Assembly (NCBI RefSeq): GCF_023156585.1
Contig: NZ_JALNMI010000002.1
Coordinates: 414,479-478,478 of the forward strand
Reading direction: 5' to 3'
Source of the DNA: Subsaxibacter sp. CAU 1640
GTDB taxonomy: Bacteria > Bacteroidota > Bacteroidia > Flavobacteriales > Flavobacteriaceae
DNA length: 64,000 nucleotides
Part shown: piece by piece, positions 27,849-36,034 of the stretch
Layout: every line of letters begins with the position of its first letter
Numbering within the stretch: the first letter of the stretch is position 1
Made by a program: the position numbers and the translations under genes
Notes under the pieces: model-generated
What the model was told of the DNA's origin: nothing
The model's input: the letters and a program-made list of their open reading frames with translations, nothing else
The model's database searches: none

Positions 27849-28963
27849 GATAGCAAAGTTTTTAGTTTAAGCTGTTCCTTTTCCCATGAAAAATGCCGTG
27901 CCTTTTGCCATCTCTCTATTTTAGAGTTTCCGTTCAAAAGATTTATATCCAAACATTCAATCGAATGCTGTAAAGACACATCTATAATTGATCCAGCGTT
28001 ATAATCCAGTGAATTTAAAAATTGAACCTGTCCATAAGTATCACTAGCCAAAATATAGAGGCCCGATTGAGCATAAGCCAAAATTTTATTGGTTAAACAA
28101 ATATTTCGGTTGTAATCAGCATTCGGATCTTCTAAAGCAAGCCCAATATCCATTCGACTTAAAAAATCATGAAGTTCAGACTGTTCCATGACGGGATGAA
28201 ATAGCATGTTGGAACTCAAGGTGAACTTTTGGATATAGGCCTCATTGAGATTCCCAATAAGATGGAATTCCACATGTTTTAATCTGGAGGCCGACTCAAA
28301 AACTTGCTCTAATCCACGATGAGGGCCAATGTGTTGAGAAAACCAAACACATTTTGTCAAATCACGTATAGTTTCTTCAGGTTTTTTAAAATCCTTCTCA
28401 TCAAAGGAGTTGATAACGACAACTTGTTTTGCTTGAGCTTTCGTTTTAAAATGCTGTTCACATTCCAATCGGATACCTTCAGAGGCATAGGTAATTAAGT
28501 CAGCGCTTAAAAAACTCCTTGTCATAAGGTACATCCTAATCTGTTTTTCGTATTTTTTATTAAAGTACAACGCTTCACCTGGATAGTAATCTTCGATATC
28601 TAGCTGTAAATCCAAACTTTTAATTCTTGCAAGTTTCACTGCAGGATAAAAAGCCCCCAAATTATGTGCAATCACGCGTTTAAAATGATGCTTTTTGTGA
28701 AGCATTCTGGCCTTAAACCATAATTGCAGAGCCTTATCATTATTCGCAAACGCACATATACTAAAATGTTTCAAGAACAAACGACTCAATCCTATGGAAA
28801 TCTTATGGATTACTTTGCACAGAATGGTCTGAAGCAGGGCATGATGACGATCGATTCCAAAAAAATGGACTTCAGGATTGCGTACTTTAATGGATTCAGA
28901 AAGCTCAAAACTCCAATCGTTATGATTAAAATAGAGTACGTAGCAGTCATAATCCGTTTTCAT
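27845..28963 (-). CDS. Probable GT-B glycosyltransferase
   Basis: The 372-residue protein has no membrane helices and weak GT4 character: an N-terminal half with RVIAHNLGAFYPAVKLAR and LDIEDYYPGEA, and a donor-like half with VWFSQHIGPHRGLEQVFE and VEFHLIGNLN (about 210-250). SRMDIGLALEDP and NKILAYAQSGLYILASD (about 275-325) occupy the place of the donor-binding loop. It overlaps the downstream GT gene by four bases. A 244-base AT-rich gap lies upstream, in which I see no convincing promoter or hairpin. Substrate unknown. Confidence 0.78.
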   Translation of the reverse strand: MKTDYDCYVLYFNHNDWSFELSESIKVRNPEVHFFGIDRHHALLQTILCKVIHKISIGLSRLFLKHFSICAFANNDKALQLWFKARMLHKKHHFKRVIAHNLGAFYPAVKLARIKSLDLQLDIEDYYPGEALYFNKKYEKQIRMYLMTRSFLSADLITYASEGIRLECEQHFKTKAQAKQVVVINSFDEKDFKKPEETIRDLTKCVWFSQHIGPHRGLEQVFESASRLKHVEFHLIGNLNEAYIQKFTLSSNMLFHPVMEQSELHDFLSRMDIGLALEDPNADYNRNICLTNKILAYAQSGLYILASDTYGQVQFLNSLDYNAGSIIDVSLQHSIECLDINLLNGNSKIERWQKARHFSWEKEQLKLKTLLS

Positions 28964-29207
28964 TGATTCAAACTCTTTAACCAGTCTAGGATTAGTTGCT
29001 AAACTGGAGGTGGTTATAAAAAGAAGAGCTTGTTTGGAGTTCAGTTTGTTAAATTTTGAAATAGTGTTGTCAATAAAAACAAAGTATAAGTACTTTCTAG
29101 ATTACTAAAAATAAGGCGCACATTTAGATTAACAGCTATATCCACAGTTTTTACCGATCCAGAATTTAGGTCAGTTTGAAATTTGTTTGCCATAGAAAGT
29201 ATAACTT

Positions 29208-30074
29208 TTATTTTTTCCAATGCGACAAATCCTTATCAAGCATAGTCTCTAATTCCGCTATAGAATCTGCATAGATGGAAATTAGTTTAGCCCTCGATTT
29301 GGCGCTGAATTCTGCTTTCTTTTCGGTAAAGAAGAAATCCTTCAATTTTGACAAACGTGCTCGCTGATTCATCACAAATTGATTGGGCAGATAGGGTTTG
29401 ACATGTTTCCAAGCCACATATACTACATTCAATTTACCTGGATACATAGTTTTATTATATACTTTCGGTGGAGCCTCAATCTGTGTTTCAGACAGGCCAA
29501 GAAACTCAAAGACTGAATTGAGAACCTTTGTAGAATCTTTGGTAAAGTCTTCAAAGAAGATGACCTTTATTTGATCTTTATTAAAATGCTTATAGTAATG
29601 TTTTAGATGTTCAGCATACATACCTTTGGTAATTAAGCTATCGCGATAACTCATTTTATGCACAGGCGAATAAGGCACATGCATGGTATTATCAATGACA
29701 CCATCAAACATCCCTTTTTTATATACTATGGCACCTCTGTTGATATTGAACCAAAAGTCTGAATAAAATCTATCAGCCGGATTACGCAACATGGCTATGA
29801 TTTTAACCTCAGGCGCATATGTTTTAATCTGCAAGGCCGCAAGTTCCGAATACATCATGTAAGACACTGAACCCTCTCCTGTAAGAATACCATTTTTATC
29901 TTTGAAATGCTCACAATAGTCCTCAAGTTTTTCTTCAATACCTTCCCTCCCAAAAAAATCCAACTCTTTAGGTTGAGTCATTTTGACTTTTGGATGTACT
30001 CCTAAATAATTGCAAAGCGATGTAGTACCGCATTTGGCTGCACCTATGATGATATAATCAGGAAAATTGCTCAT
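29208..30074 (-). CDS. Sulfotransferase (PAPS-dependent, Sulfotransfer_1 type)
   Basis: The 288-residue protein begins PDYIIIGAAKCGTTSLCNYL, the PAPS 5'-phosphosulfate loop with the catalytic Lys. It has KELDFFG next to it and AMLRNPADRFYSDFWFN (about 93-109), the 3'-phosphate-binding Arg/Ser motif. This is the pattern of heparan-type carbohydrate sulfotransferases. It is separated by 44 bases from an upstream family 2 glycosyltransferase and is followed by a 244-base gap. A sugar hydroxyl in the locus polysaccharide is the inferred acceptor. Confidence 0.9.
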   Translation of the reverse strand: MSNFPDYIIIGAAKCGTTSLCNYLGVHPKVKMTQPKELDFFGREGIEEKLEDYCEHFKDKNGILTGEGSVSYMMYSELAALQIKTYAPEVKIIAMLRNPADRFYSDFWFNINRGAIVYKKGMFDGVIDNTMHVPYSPVHKMSYRDSLITKGMYAEHLKHYYKHFNKDQIKVIFFEDFTKDSTKVLNSVFEFLGLSETQIEAPPKVYNKTMYPGKLNVVYVAWKHVKPYLPNQFVMNQRARLSKLKDFFFTEKKAEFSAKSRAKLISIYADSIAELETMLDKDLSHWKK

Positions 30075-30118
30075 ACGTTATTTTTATGATGTCTGGCTTC
30101 AAATTAAATGTCTCAATA

Positions 30119-31081
30119 TTATGATTTAATCTTATGAATCCAATAGGATGAGACTCTTGCAGTCCGCCATCCAAAAACCGATTTAATAGTTTCAATAATG
30201 GCGCCTCCCAAAACTGGTGAGTAATTGCTACCTCCCAATGATTCGGACGCAATCCATGCTTTTTTGGATAAATCCTTAAATTCCGGATAGGCATCGATGG
30301 CGATCCACTTATACTGCAAGGCAAAGGCAGCTTTATAAGCTTTGGTATGCTTTAGGGACTTGAGTTGATCAACTTTAGAGTCAACAGCCTTAAGTTGGCT
30401 TTCCACGTGAATGCGTCGCTTCTGATTCGCAATATTTTGACCCGAAATATGCTTTCTATAATAGTTAAGGATATTGGGAACATAAATCACTTGATTAGCA
30501 TGCGACACGACACGACAAAAAAATTCACCATCCTGGTCCTTGCTCAAATTCTCATCCCAAGGTCCTGCCTTTTCAACAAGGTTTCTTGGTGTTAGCCATG
30601 CGCTGGTCTGGACCATGTTAGGAAATCCATTGGCACCATAAAGATTCAATAAAAAAGACTTTGGATCATCGGTGGTAAAGAGATAGTCAGTATCTGTAAT
30701 CTTGCCATCTATTATTTTATCATAAAAATGCATGGTATTACAAACTGCAATGCCTGCTTGATGCTGACGCAAAGCCTCGACTTGAGCCTCAATTTTTTGG
30801 TGACTCAATAAGTCATCGGCATCCAGATACTGTATATAATCACCCCTAGAAAGTTCATAACCATAATTTCGTGCAGTACAGGCCCCTTTACCCTTATTCT
30901 TTCTTACAATAATATCTTTACTAAAAGTGGTCAAATACTCATGAGAACCATCAGTGGAATGATCATCAATAACGATGATTTCAAGATGCGAATAACTTTG
31001 TGCCATCACTGATTCCAACGTTTCCTTTAGAAAGGGCATGGAATTAAAGCAGGGTATGATGACAGATACTTTTGGGAGCAC
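30119..31081 (-). CDS. Family 2 glycosyltransferase
   Basis: This 320-residue GT-A enzyme opens with VSVIIPCFNSMPFLKETLES, then VIDDHSTDGSHEYL. GKGACTARNYG contributes to nucleotide binding and YLDADDLLS supplies the DXD metal site (about 88-92). The C-terminal 120 residues are basic, with possible amphipathic helices. It sits between two sulfotransferase genes, 40 bases after one and 44 before the other, in an alternating pattern with them. Confidence 0.9.
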   Translation of the reverse strand: MLPKVSVIIPCFNSMPFLKETLESVMAQSYSHLEIIVIDDHSTDGSHEYLTTFSKDIIVRKNKGKGACTARNYGYELSRGDYIQYLDADDLLSHQKIEAQVEALRQHQAGIAVCNTMHFYDKIIDGKITDTDYLFTTDDPKSFLLNLYGANGFPNMVQTSAWLTPRNLVEKAGPWDENLSKDQDGEFFCRVVSHANQVIYVPNILNYYRKHISGQNIANQKRRIHVESQLKAVDSKVDQLKSLKHTKAYKAAFALQYKWIAIDAYPEFKDLSKKAWIASESLGGSNYSPVLGGAIIETIKSVFGWRTARVSSYWIHKIKS

Positions 31082-31121
31082 TATGATATAAAAAACAAAA
31101 TGAACATACAGTTAGAAATAA

Positions 31122-31940
31122 CTAAAATCCCCATTTACTGACGTCAAAACCATAATCACGCTGAAAAGCAGACATATCATCTTGGAGCGCTTGGCGTATC
31201 TGTGTTTCTTGAAGCTCTGTCAACTTAATAGGTTCAGTTTTAGAATATTTGGTAATGGAAGCTTTAGTTCTTGCCTTAAGCCCTTTTGGGAGATATTTAA
31301 ACCATTTAGAAAAATGTTTGATAATAAATAGCTCCAACTTGCCTTTTGGAACAGTCACATTCGATTTTCCACGCATCGATTTCTTATAATCGGTGGAAAT
31401 TCCCAAAAAAGAACAGATGCTTCTTAATACATTTTCTCGTTGGCCAATCAAATCCTCAAAATCAATAATCAAAATAGAATCTTTTGAAAAGTGTTGGGTA
31501 TATTGTGACAATTGCATATGGTACTTGCTAATATCGACCATATGTTCAAGGTTGTCCATAGGTGCACTCCATTGAGGAAAATTGTTCCAATAATTCAAAT
31601 TGGACACAATACGTTCAATGGGATGTCGCACCACATAAATAAATTTAGGTTCCAATCCAGCTTGCTTGATGCGTTTGGGCACGTCAGCTTCTCTGGGATA
31701 TTTGGTATAGCCGGTGGATCCATCCATGGCATAAACATGAATGGCGGGATCAAAATCAAACAACTCGGAATAGGTATTGGCTTGCACTCGATGGCCTTGA
31801 CGACTAAAAAACTCTGGTTCTTTTGGTTTTGAAGGGCATATCTCGGGATGGCTTTTGAGCATATCAAATAAACTCGTGGTACCAGACTTCATGGCACCGA
31901 TAATCATTAAATGAGCTGTATTTGGGATTTGGTTTTTCAA
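31122..31940 (-). CDS. Sulfotransferase (PAPS-dependent, Sulfotransfer_1 type)
   Basis: The 272-residue protein shows LMIIGAMKSGTTSLFDMLK (5'-phosphosulfate loop with Lys18), KEPEFFS, and YVVRHPIERIVSNLNYW (about 100-116, 3'-phosphate motif). It aligns in layout with the sulfotransferase at 29208 and is probably its paralogue. A family 2 glycosyltransferase lies on each side. Acceptor position is unknown, and a sulfated surface polysaccharide is inferred. Confidence 0.9.
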   Translation of the reverse strand: MKNQIPNTAHLMIIGAMKSGTTSLFDMLKSHPEICPSKPKEPEFFSRQGHRVQANTYSELFDFDPAIHVYAMDGSTGYTKYPREADVPKRIKQAGLEPKFIYVVRHPIERIVSNLNYWNNFPQWSAPMDNLEHMVDISKYHMQLSQYTQHFSKDSILIIDFEDLIGQRENVLRSICSFLGISTDYKKSMRGKSNVTVPKGKLELFIIKHFSKWFKYLPKGLKARTKASITKYSKTEPIKLTELQETQIRQALQDDMSAFQRDYGFDVSKWGF

Positions 31941-31974
31941 TAGTTGCCGAATGGTATTTTTGTTATTTAATGAT

Positions 31975-32796
31975 TTAAACGTGTCTCAATTGACTGAACT
32001 TAAATTTTGTAATAAGTTTAAAAACCCTCATCAAATATCTCTTTCTCAATCCTTTTAAGGCCAATATCCTATCTGATTCGCTCAACGGAGAGTGATCAGA
32101 ATTTATATAATTAATAGAAATCTCTCTGTATTCACCTTCAAATTTGTTTATTTCTGAACTCTGTTGCCCTTCATGTGTTCTATACCAAACAAAACCATGA
32201 GAATGAGGCATTACAAGTAGATCATAAGAACTTCCTAGTTTATGCCACATTTCAAAATCACCAACCATTTTACGCTCAATAAAACCACCCAGTTTAACGA
32301 ATGTTTCCGTTTTAATTATAATTGATAATGGTGATCTCAAAAAATAACCTTGGCCATTTAAATATTGTCCTGCAAATTGTTCTTCAGGTTTAATTACATA
32401 GGGGTGAGGCTTCTTAGGATTTTGTTTAAAGCTGAACGTTCCCCAAGCCGCGCTAGGATATCGCTCCATCATTTTCACCATATACTCTAAAGTATGTTCG
32501 TATATCATATCATCCGCATCGACATACTTTAAATATTTACCTTGAGCATAAGAGGCCGCCTGGTTACGGTTAGGGTAATCCCCAAGATTCTGCTCATTGA
32601 CATACACCTTAATTCTTGCATCTCTTGACGCATAATCTTTGGCAATCGCTACCGAAGTGTCTTTAGAACGATCATCCACTATTAGCAATTCCCATTGTTC
32701 ATAAGTAGATGCCATAACACTTTCTATGGCTTGTGCAATGTATTTTTCTCTATTATAGACCGTCATCAAGACAGATACTAGTGGCTTTTGATTCAT
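31975..32796 (-). CDS. Family 2 glycosyltransferase
   Basis: The 273-residue GT-A protein begins VSVLMTVYNREKYIAQAIES, followed by VDDRSKDTSVAIA, NLGDYPNRNQA and the DXD region YVDADDMIYEHT (about 92-103). WHKLGSSYDLLVMP lies near the acceptor site. It is smaller than most of its neighbours and ends in a basic patch. It is flanked by sulfotransferase genes at 34 and 77 bases. Its substrates cannot be inferred. Confidence 0.9.
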   Translation of the reverse strand: MNQKPLVSVLMTVYNREKYIAQAIESVMASTYEQWELLIVDDRSKDTSVAIAKDYASRDARIKVYVNEQNLGDYPNRNQAASYAQGKYLKYVDADDMIYEHTLEYMVKMMERYPSAAWGTFSFKQNPKKPHPYVIKPEEQFAGQYLNGQGYFLRSPLSIIIKTETFVKLGGFIERKMVGDFEMWHKLGSSYDLLVMPHSHGFVWYRTHEGQQSSEINKFEGEYREISINYINSDHSPLSESDRILALKGLRKRYLMRVFKLITKFKFSQLRHV

Positions 32797-32873
32797 ATAA
32801 TTTCTTTGAACATTCCTAAATAATCAGTCTTAAAGAATAATGGCAGTCATTATTAAAAGTTCTGAACTATTTC

Positions 32874-33500
32874 TCATAATTTTATAGATGAACTGTCATT
32901 AATATTAGAACTATTAATATGAGGAAAAGGGTCTTTTGGAACTTCTTTATCTAAAAAATTGCAGAGCTTATCCCATTTATTAGATTCATTGATCAAATCA
33001 ATAATTAGGAGTTTGTCAGGGTCATTTTTGAAATGCGATATGACTTCTTTATTATGTTTTTTATATCTATTTAAATACTCTTGTTTGTTGAACTTAAAAG
33101 AACCATAAATAAAATTTCGCAACAAATACTTGTTTCTCCAATAGCTACGTCTTGGTCGCAAGAATTTCATAAAATCAATAATCCAGCCTTTAGAGCTGCT
33201 ACCATCAGGAGTTGTAAAAAATTTAGAAGCAGATTTGACCCAAGAATCTTCGTCACGTATGGTTAGTATAAATTTAGCATTCGGAAAACGGTCATCTAAT
33301 TCCTTGAATAAAAAGGCTACCGGGACATCAGTCATAGCATCGAACTCTTGCAGAATTTCAGGATTTATTTTCAGTTCAAATAATGAATTGAAATAATATT
33401 CAGGGTAATGTATTGATTTATATCCCAAAATTTCCAGTGCTGATGTCAAACTAGTTGTGCCTGTTCGTGAAAGACCAATCCCAAAAATTTTTTCTTTCAT
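32874..33500 (-). CDS. Sulfotransferase-family protein (short, Sulfotransfer_4-like)
   Basis: The protein of 208 residues (from ATG 33500; an upstream ATG at 33515 adds five residues) starts KIFGIGLSRTGTTSLTSALE, a P-loop-like PAPS-binding segment. KFILTIRDEDSWVKSASKFF (about residues 81-100) matches the 3'-phosphate motif. FDAMTDVPVAFLFKELDDRFP resembles the small, divergent sulfotransferase group found in marine bacteria and eukaryotes. It follows a 137-base gap after the GT4 at 33653 and precedes a GT2 gene by 77 bases. Low-complexity Asn/Ser at the C-terminus ends the protein. The acceptor is unknown. Confidence 0.82.
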   Translation of the reverse strand: MKEKIFGIGLSRTGTTSLTSALEILGYKSIHYPEYYFNSLFELKINPEILQEFDAMTDVPVAFLFKELDDRFPNAKFILTIRDEDSWVKSASKFFTTPDGSSSKGWIIDFMKFLRPRRSYWRNKYLLRNFIYGSFKFNKQEYLNRYKKHNKEVISHFKNDPDKLLIIDLINESNKWDKLCNFLDKEVPKDPFPHINSSNINDSSSIKL

Positions 33501-33652
33501 ATTATGTGGTTGCATAGTATGTCTTTTTTAATCTTTGAGTATTATCCATTCAAGAAATTGAAATTTCCGATCTTTTGTCCACCTAATTGAATATGTATGT
33601 TTCTCAACATTCGTAGCATAGAGCCATTTTATCAGAAATATTCTTATTATGT

Positions 33653-34894
33653 TTACCCATAGTTTAAATCATATATTTTTTGTGAATAGTCTGATACAAT
33701 ATGCTTCCAGCTGTAATAATCTTCTACAAACTGCCTCGATTCTTTTCTTATGGTTTCAAAGGTTAAGCTATTTGACTTTTGTAAAAACTTGATGTCAAAA
33801 TCGTGATAGTTTTCAAATTCAATATAGTGCTCACCATCTGTGGCCATGATGCCTTCAATACCTTTGGGCGTACTCAAAACCAATTTACCATATGAAAACG
33901 CTTCCAAAATCTTGAGTCTGGTTCCGCTGCCTTCTAGAATGGGAACAATAACCGCATCATGTGCTTCATAATATGGTGCTACATCATCCACTTCTCCTAT
34001 CAAATGGATATTTGTATAAGACTCCAAAAATCGAAAATCTTGAGGATCGGGTGATTTCCCAACAATGTTAAGTGTATAGTCCGAAGGTAACTTGCTAAAA
34101 ACAGTGTCGACAAACCACTGTAGACCTTCAATATTAGGAAAATAGTTGAGTGACCCAACAAACAAGAGATGCTTATAGTTATGGGACATCGGTTGCATAG
34201 TGCGAGTGTCGGTATCTGAACCATTGGGCAAACATTCAAAGTTGACGCTGGTATTGGGGTTATGAAATTTAAATTTCTCAATATCACTTTCACTGCAAGT
34301 CCAAATTTCATCAAAATGGGTATCGATATCAAACTCGAATTGCTTGATATGGAGCATTTCGTTCTTATGCATCTGTAATTCGGATAGATCTGTTTGTGGC
34401 TGTTGCAAAAGCTGGGACAAACGCTGTTCTATGATCTCAAAATCAAAGTTATGGGCATTAAGAATTCGGGTGTCCCATCGGGTACGGTCTAATGGCACAA
34501 CCGTCCTTCGTGTATCAAAAACAATCATTCGCGTATTATTATGATTGCTATTCTTGCCGAAGGTGTCAATTTGCTTTTGAAGTTGACCAAGGCTATAATT
34601 ACGAACAAAATCGTTGGGTTGATTGGACACTTTGGCCACAATAGAGTAAAACTTTGCAATAACTCTGCCGATAATAGTTGTTTGGAGCTTCTTTTGAGCC
34701 TTGACACCCTTGTTTTCTATAAACTGTGCATCAATATCCTTTACGGCAGGGCTTTGATGAGTATAGGGAGAGATGACCGAAAGATCGAAATGCAATGCTA
34801 ATTCCTTAATCAAAAAATAAGTTCGCTGATGGCCTCCGTTTCCGTCCTTCTGAAAATGAAAATTAGTGACAAAGAGCATGCCTCTTTTCTTCAT
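33653..34894 (-). CDS. Family 4 glycosyltransferase
   Basis: The 413-residue GT-B enzyme begins GMLFVTNFHFQKDGNGGHQR, with the glycine-rich acceptor-side loop. The donor domain opens at LLFVGSLNYFPNIEGLQWF, and EGSGTRLKILEAFSYGKLVL (about 321-340) is the donor-phosphate region; its acidic pair is spaced slightly wider than the standard E-x7-E, as in many GT4 sequences with the GSGTRLKILEA form. It overlaps the upstream pyruvyltransferase gene by four bases. Sugar specificity is unknown. Confidence 0.88.
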   Translation of the reverse strand: MKKRGMLFVTNFHFQKDGNGGHQRTYFLIKELALHFDLSVISPYTHQSPAVKDIDAQFIENKGVKAQKKLQTTIIGRVIAKFYSIVAKVSNQPNDFVRNYSLGQLQKQIDTFGKNSNHNNTRMIVFDTRRTVVPLDRTRWDTRILNAHNFDFEIIEQRLSQLLQQPQTDLSELQMHKNEMLHIKQFEFDIDTHFDEIWTCSESDIEKFKFHNPNTSVNFECLPNGSDTDTRTMQPMSHNYKHLLFVGSLNYFPNIEGLQWFVDTVFSKLPSDYTLNIVGKSPDPQDFRFLESYTNIHLIGEVDDVAPYYEAHDAVIVPILEGSGTRLKILEAFSYGKLVLSTPKGIEGIMATDGEHYIEFENYHDFDIKFLQKSNSLTFETIRKESRQFVEDYYSWKHIVSDYSQKIYDLNYG

Positions 34895-35916
34895 GTCATG
34901 TAGGTTTTATAAATGGCATCAAATGTGCCGTGTACTTCTTTGGCATACTGATCCGTTTTTAATAGTAGCTGTTTTGAGATGCTTTCTTGATGCGCCTTCA
35001 AGTGCGCTATTTTACTATTAATGGCTTTATAGTTTTTAACTTCCAAAATATAATCAGCCAGTCCTAAATCTTCTACATAATTCCTGACCTTGGAGGCATA
35101 ATTCAACGCAATGAACGGAATACCCATTTGCGTGGCGAAAATGACAGCATGCAAACGCATCCCTATGAGATAATCACTTTGACGCAAGATATGGATGTCA
35201 AAATCTTTGGATTGGGAAGATTCCAAATACTGTGACATCAATACATCATCCCCTTTTTTTGGATTTATATAAAGAGGGAAAGCAATCAATCGTTCCGACA
35301 CAATGGTTTTCAATATATTTATAAAAGCTTCAGGATCCCAAAGCCCTAAAAATTTTGGTAGGAGTGGAAACCTTCGGGACCACCTATTAAATCGATGATA
35401 GTTTTTGGAATACTGCTTAAAAGGATTGGCGTGCCAAGGTCGTAAGGAGACTGCTACTTTGTTGGTAATAATCTTTGAATCTTTTGACTGATATGGATAT
35501 AAGAACGTCAGGTCAGGTGCCAAAAACAAATGCTCCTTGGTATGGCTATTAAAAGCTTCATAACTAAACGTGTCGCGCACTAAAATAAACTTGGACTGTT
35601 TAGACAAATAGGCAATAAAATCTGCATTGTCCGTTCCAACATCATCCACACTTACACCCACCAATCCATAAGGAATGTTGATGTTTTCAAAAGACTTAAT
35701 TTGACCGTTGGTGTTTCTCAAGATAAGTCCACCTCCACCTACCAACAGAAAATCACATGAGTTGATCTCATCAATACGGTTTTTCAAGTCATTCCAAGCA
35801 ATAAAAACATGGATATCTTTAATCCCTAAAGAGTGTAATTTGGTTTCTAGACAATATAACAAACGGTCGTCCCCTGCATTATTTTGATGATACCAGCCTA
35901 AAATTGCTACTTTCAT
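34891..35916 (-). CDS. Polysaccharide pyruvyl transferase family protein
   Basis: The 341-residue protein matches the CsaB/EpsI pyruvyltransferase family: KVAILGWYHQNNAGDDRLLY at the N-terminus, the LVGGGGLIL loop (about 57-65), and GMRLHAVIFATQMGIPFIAL near residue 255, with the conserved Arg and His. These enzymes put a pyruvate ketal on a sugar from phosphoenolpyruvate, adding a negative charge. It is separated from the ABC transporter gene by 118 bases and overlaps the GT4 gene by four bases. Confidence 0.9.
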   Translation of the reverse strand: MKVAILGWYHQNNAGDDRLLYCLETKLHSLGIKDIHVFIAWNDLKNRIDEINSCDFLLVGGGGLILRNTNGQIKSFENINIPYGLVGVSVDDVGTDNADFIAYLSKQSKFILVRDTFSYEAFNSHTKEHLFLAPDLTFLYPYQSKDSKIITNKVAVSLRPWHANPFKQYSKNYHRFNRWSRRFPLLPKFLGLWDPEAFINILKTIVSERLIAFPLYINPKKGDDVLMSQYLESSQSKDFDIHILRQSDYLIGMRLHAVIFATQMGIPFIALNYASKVRNYVEDLGLADYILEVKNYKAINSKIAHLKAHQESISKQLLLKTDQYAKEVHGTFDAIYKTYMT

Positions 35917-36034
35917 AAGCGCTTTGCTTGTAAACTATAAAACATCAGGCCAACGGATATTTTGAAGAGAATGAATAGCATTGAAGAAAGAACTGTGAGA
36001 TGTTCAATAGCGCTATGGGTCTGTATACGATCTT

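Noticed and set aside
30058-30324. Minus-strand open frame of 88 codons between the sulfotransferase and GT2 genes
   Set aside because: It overlaps the end of the GT2 gene in another frame and has no family likeness or start context.
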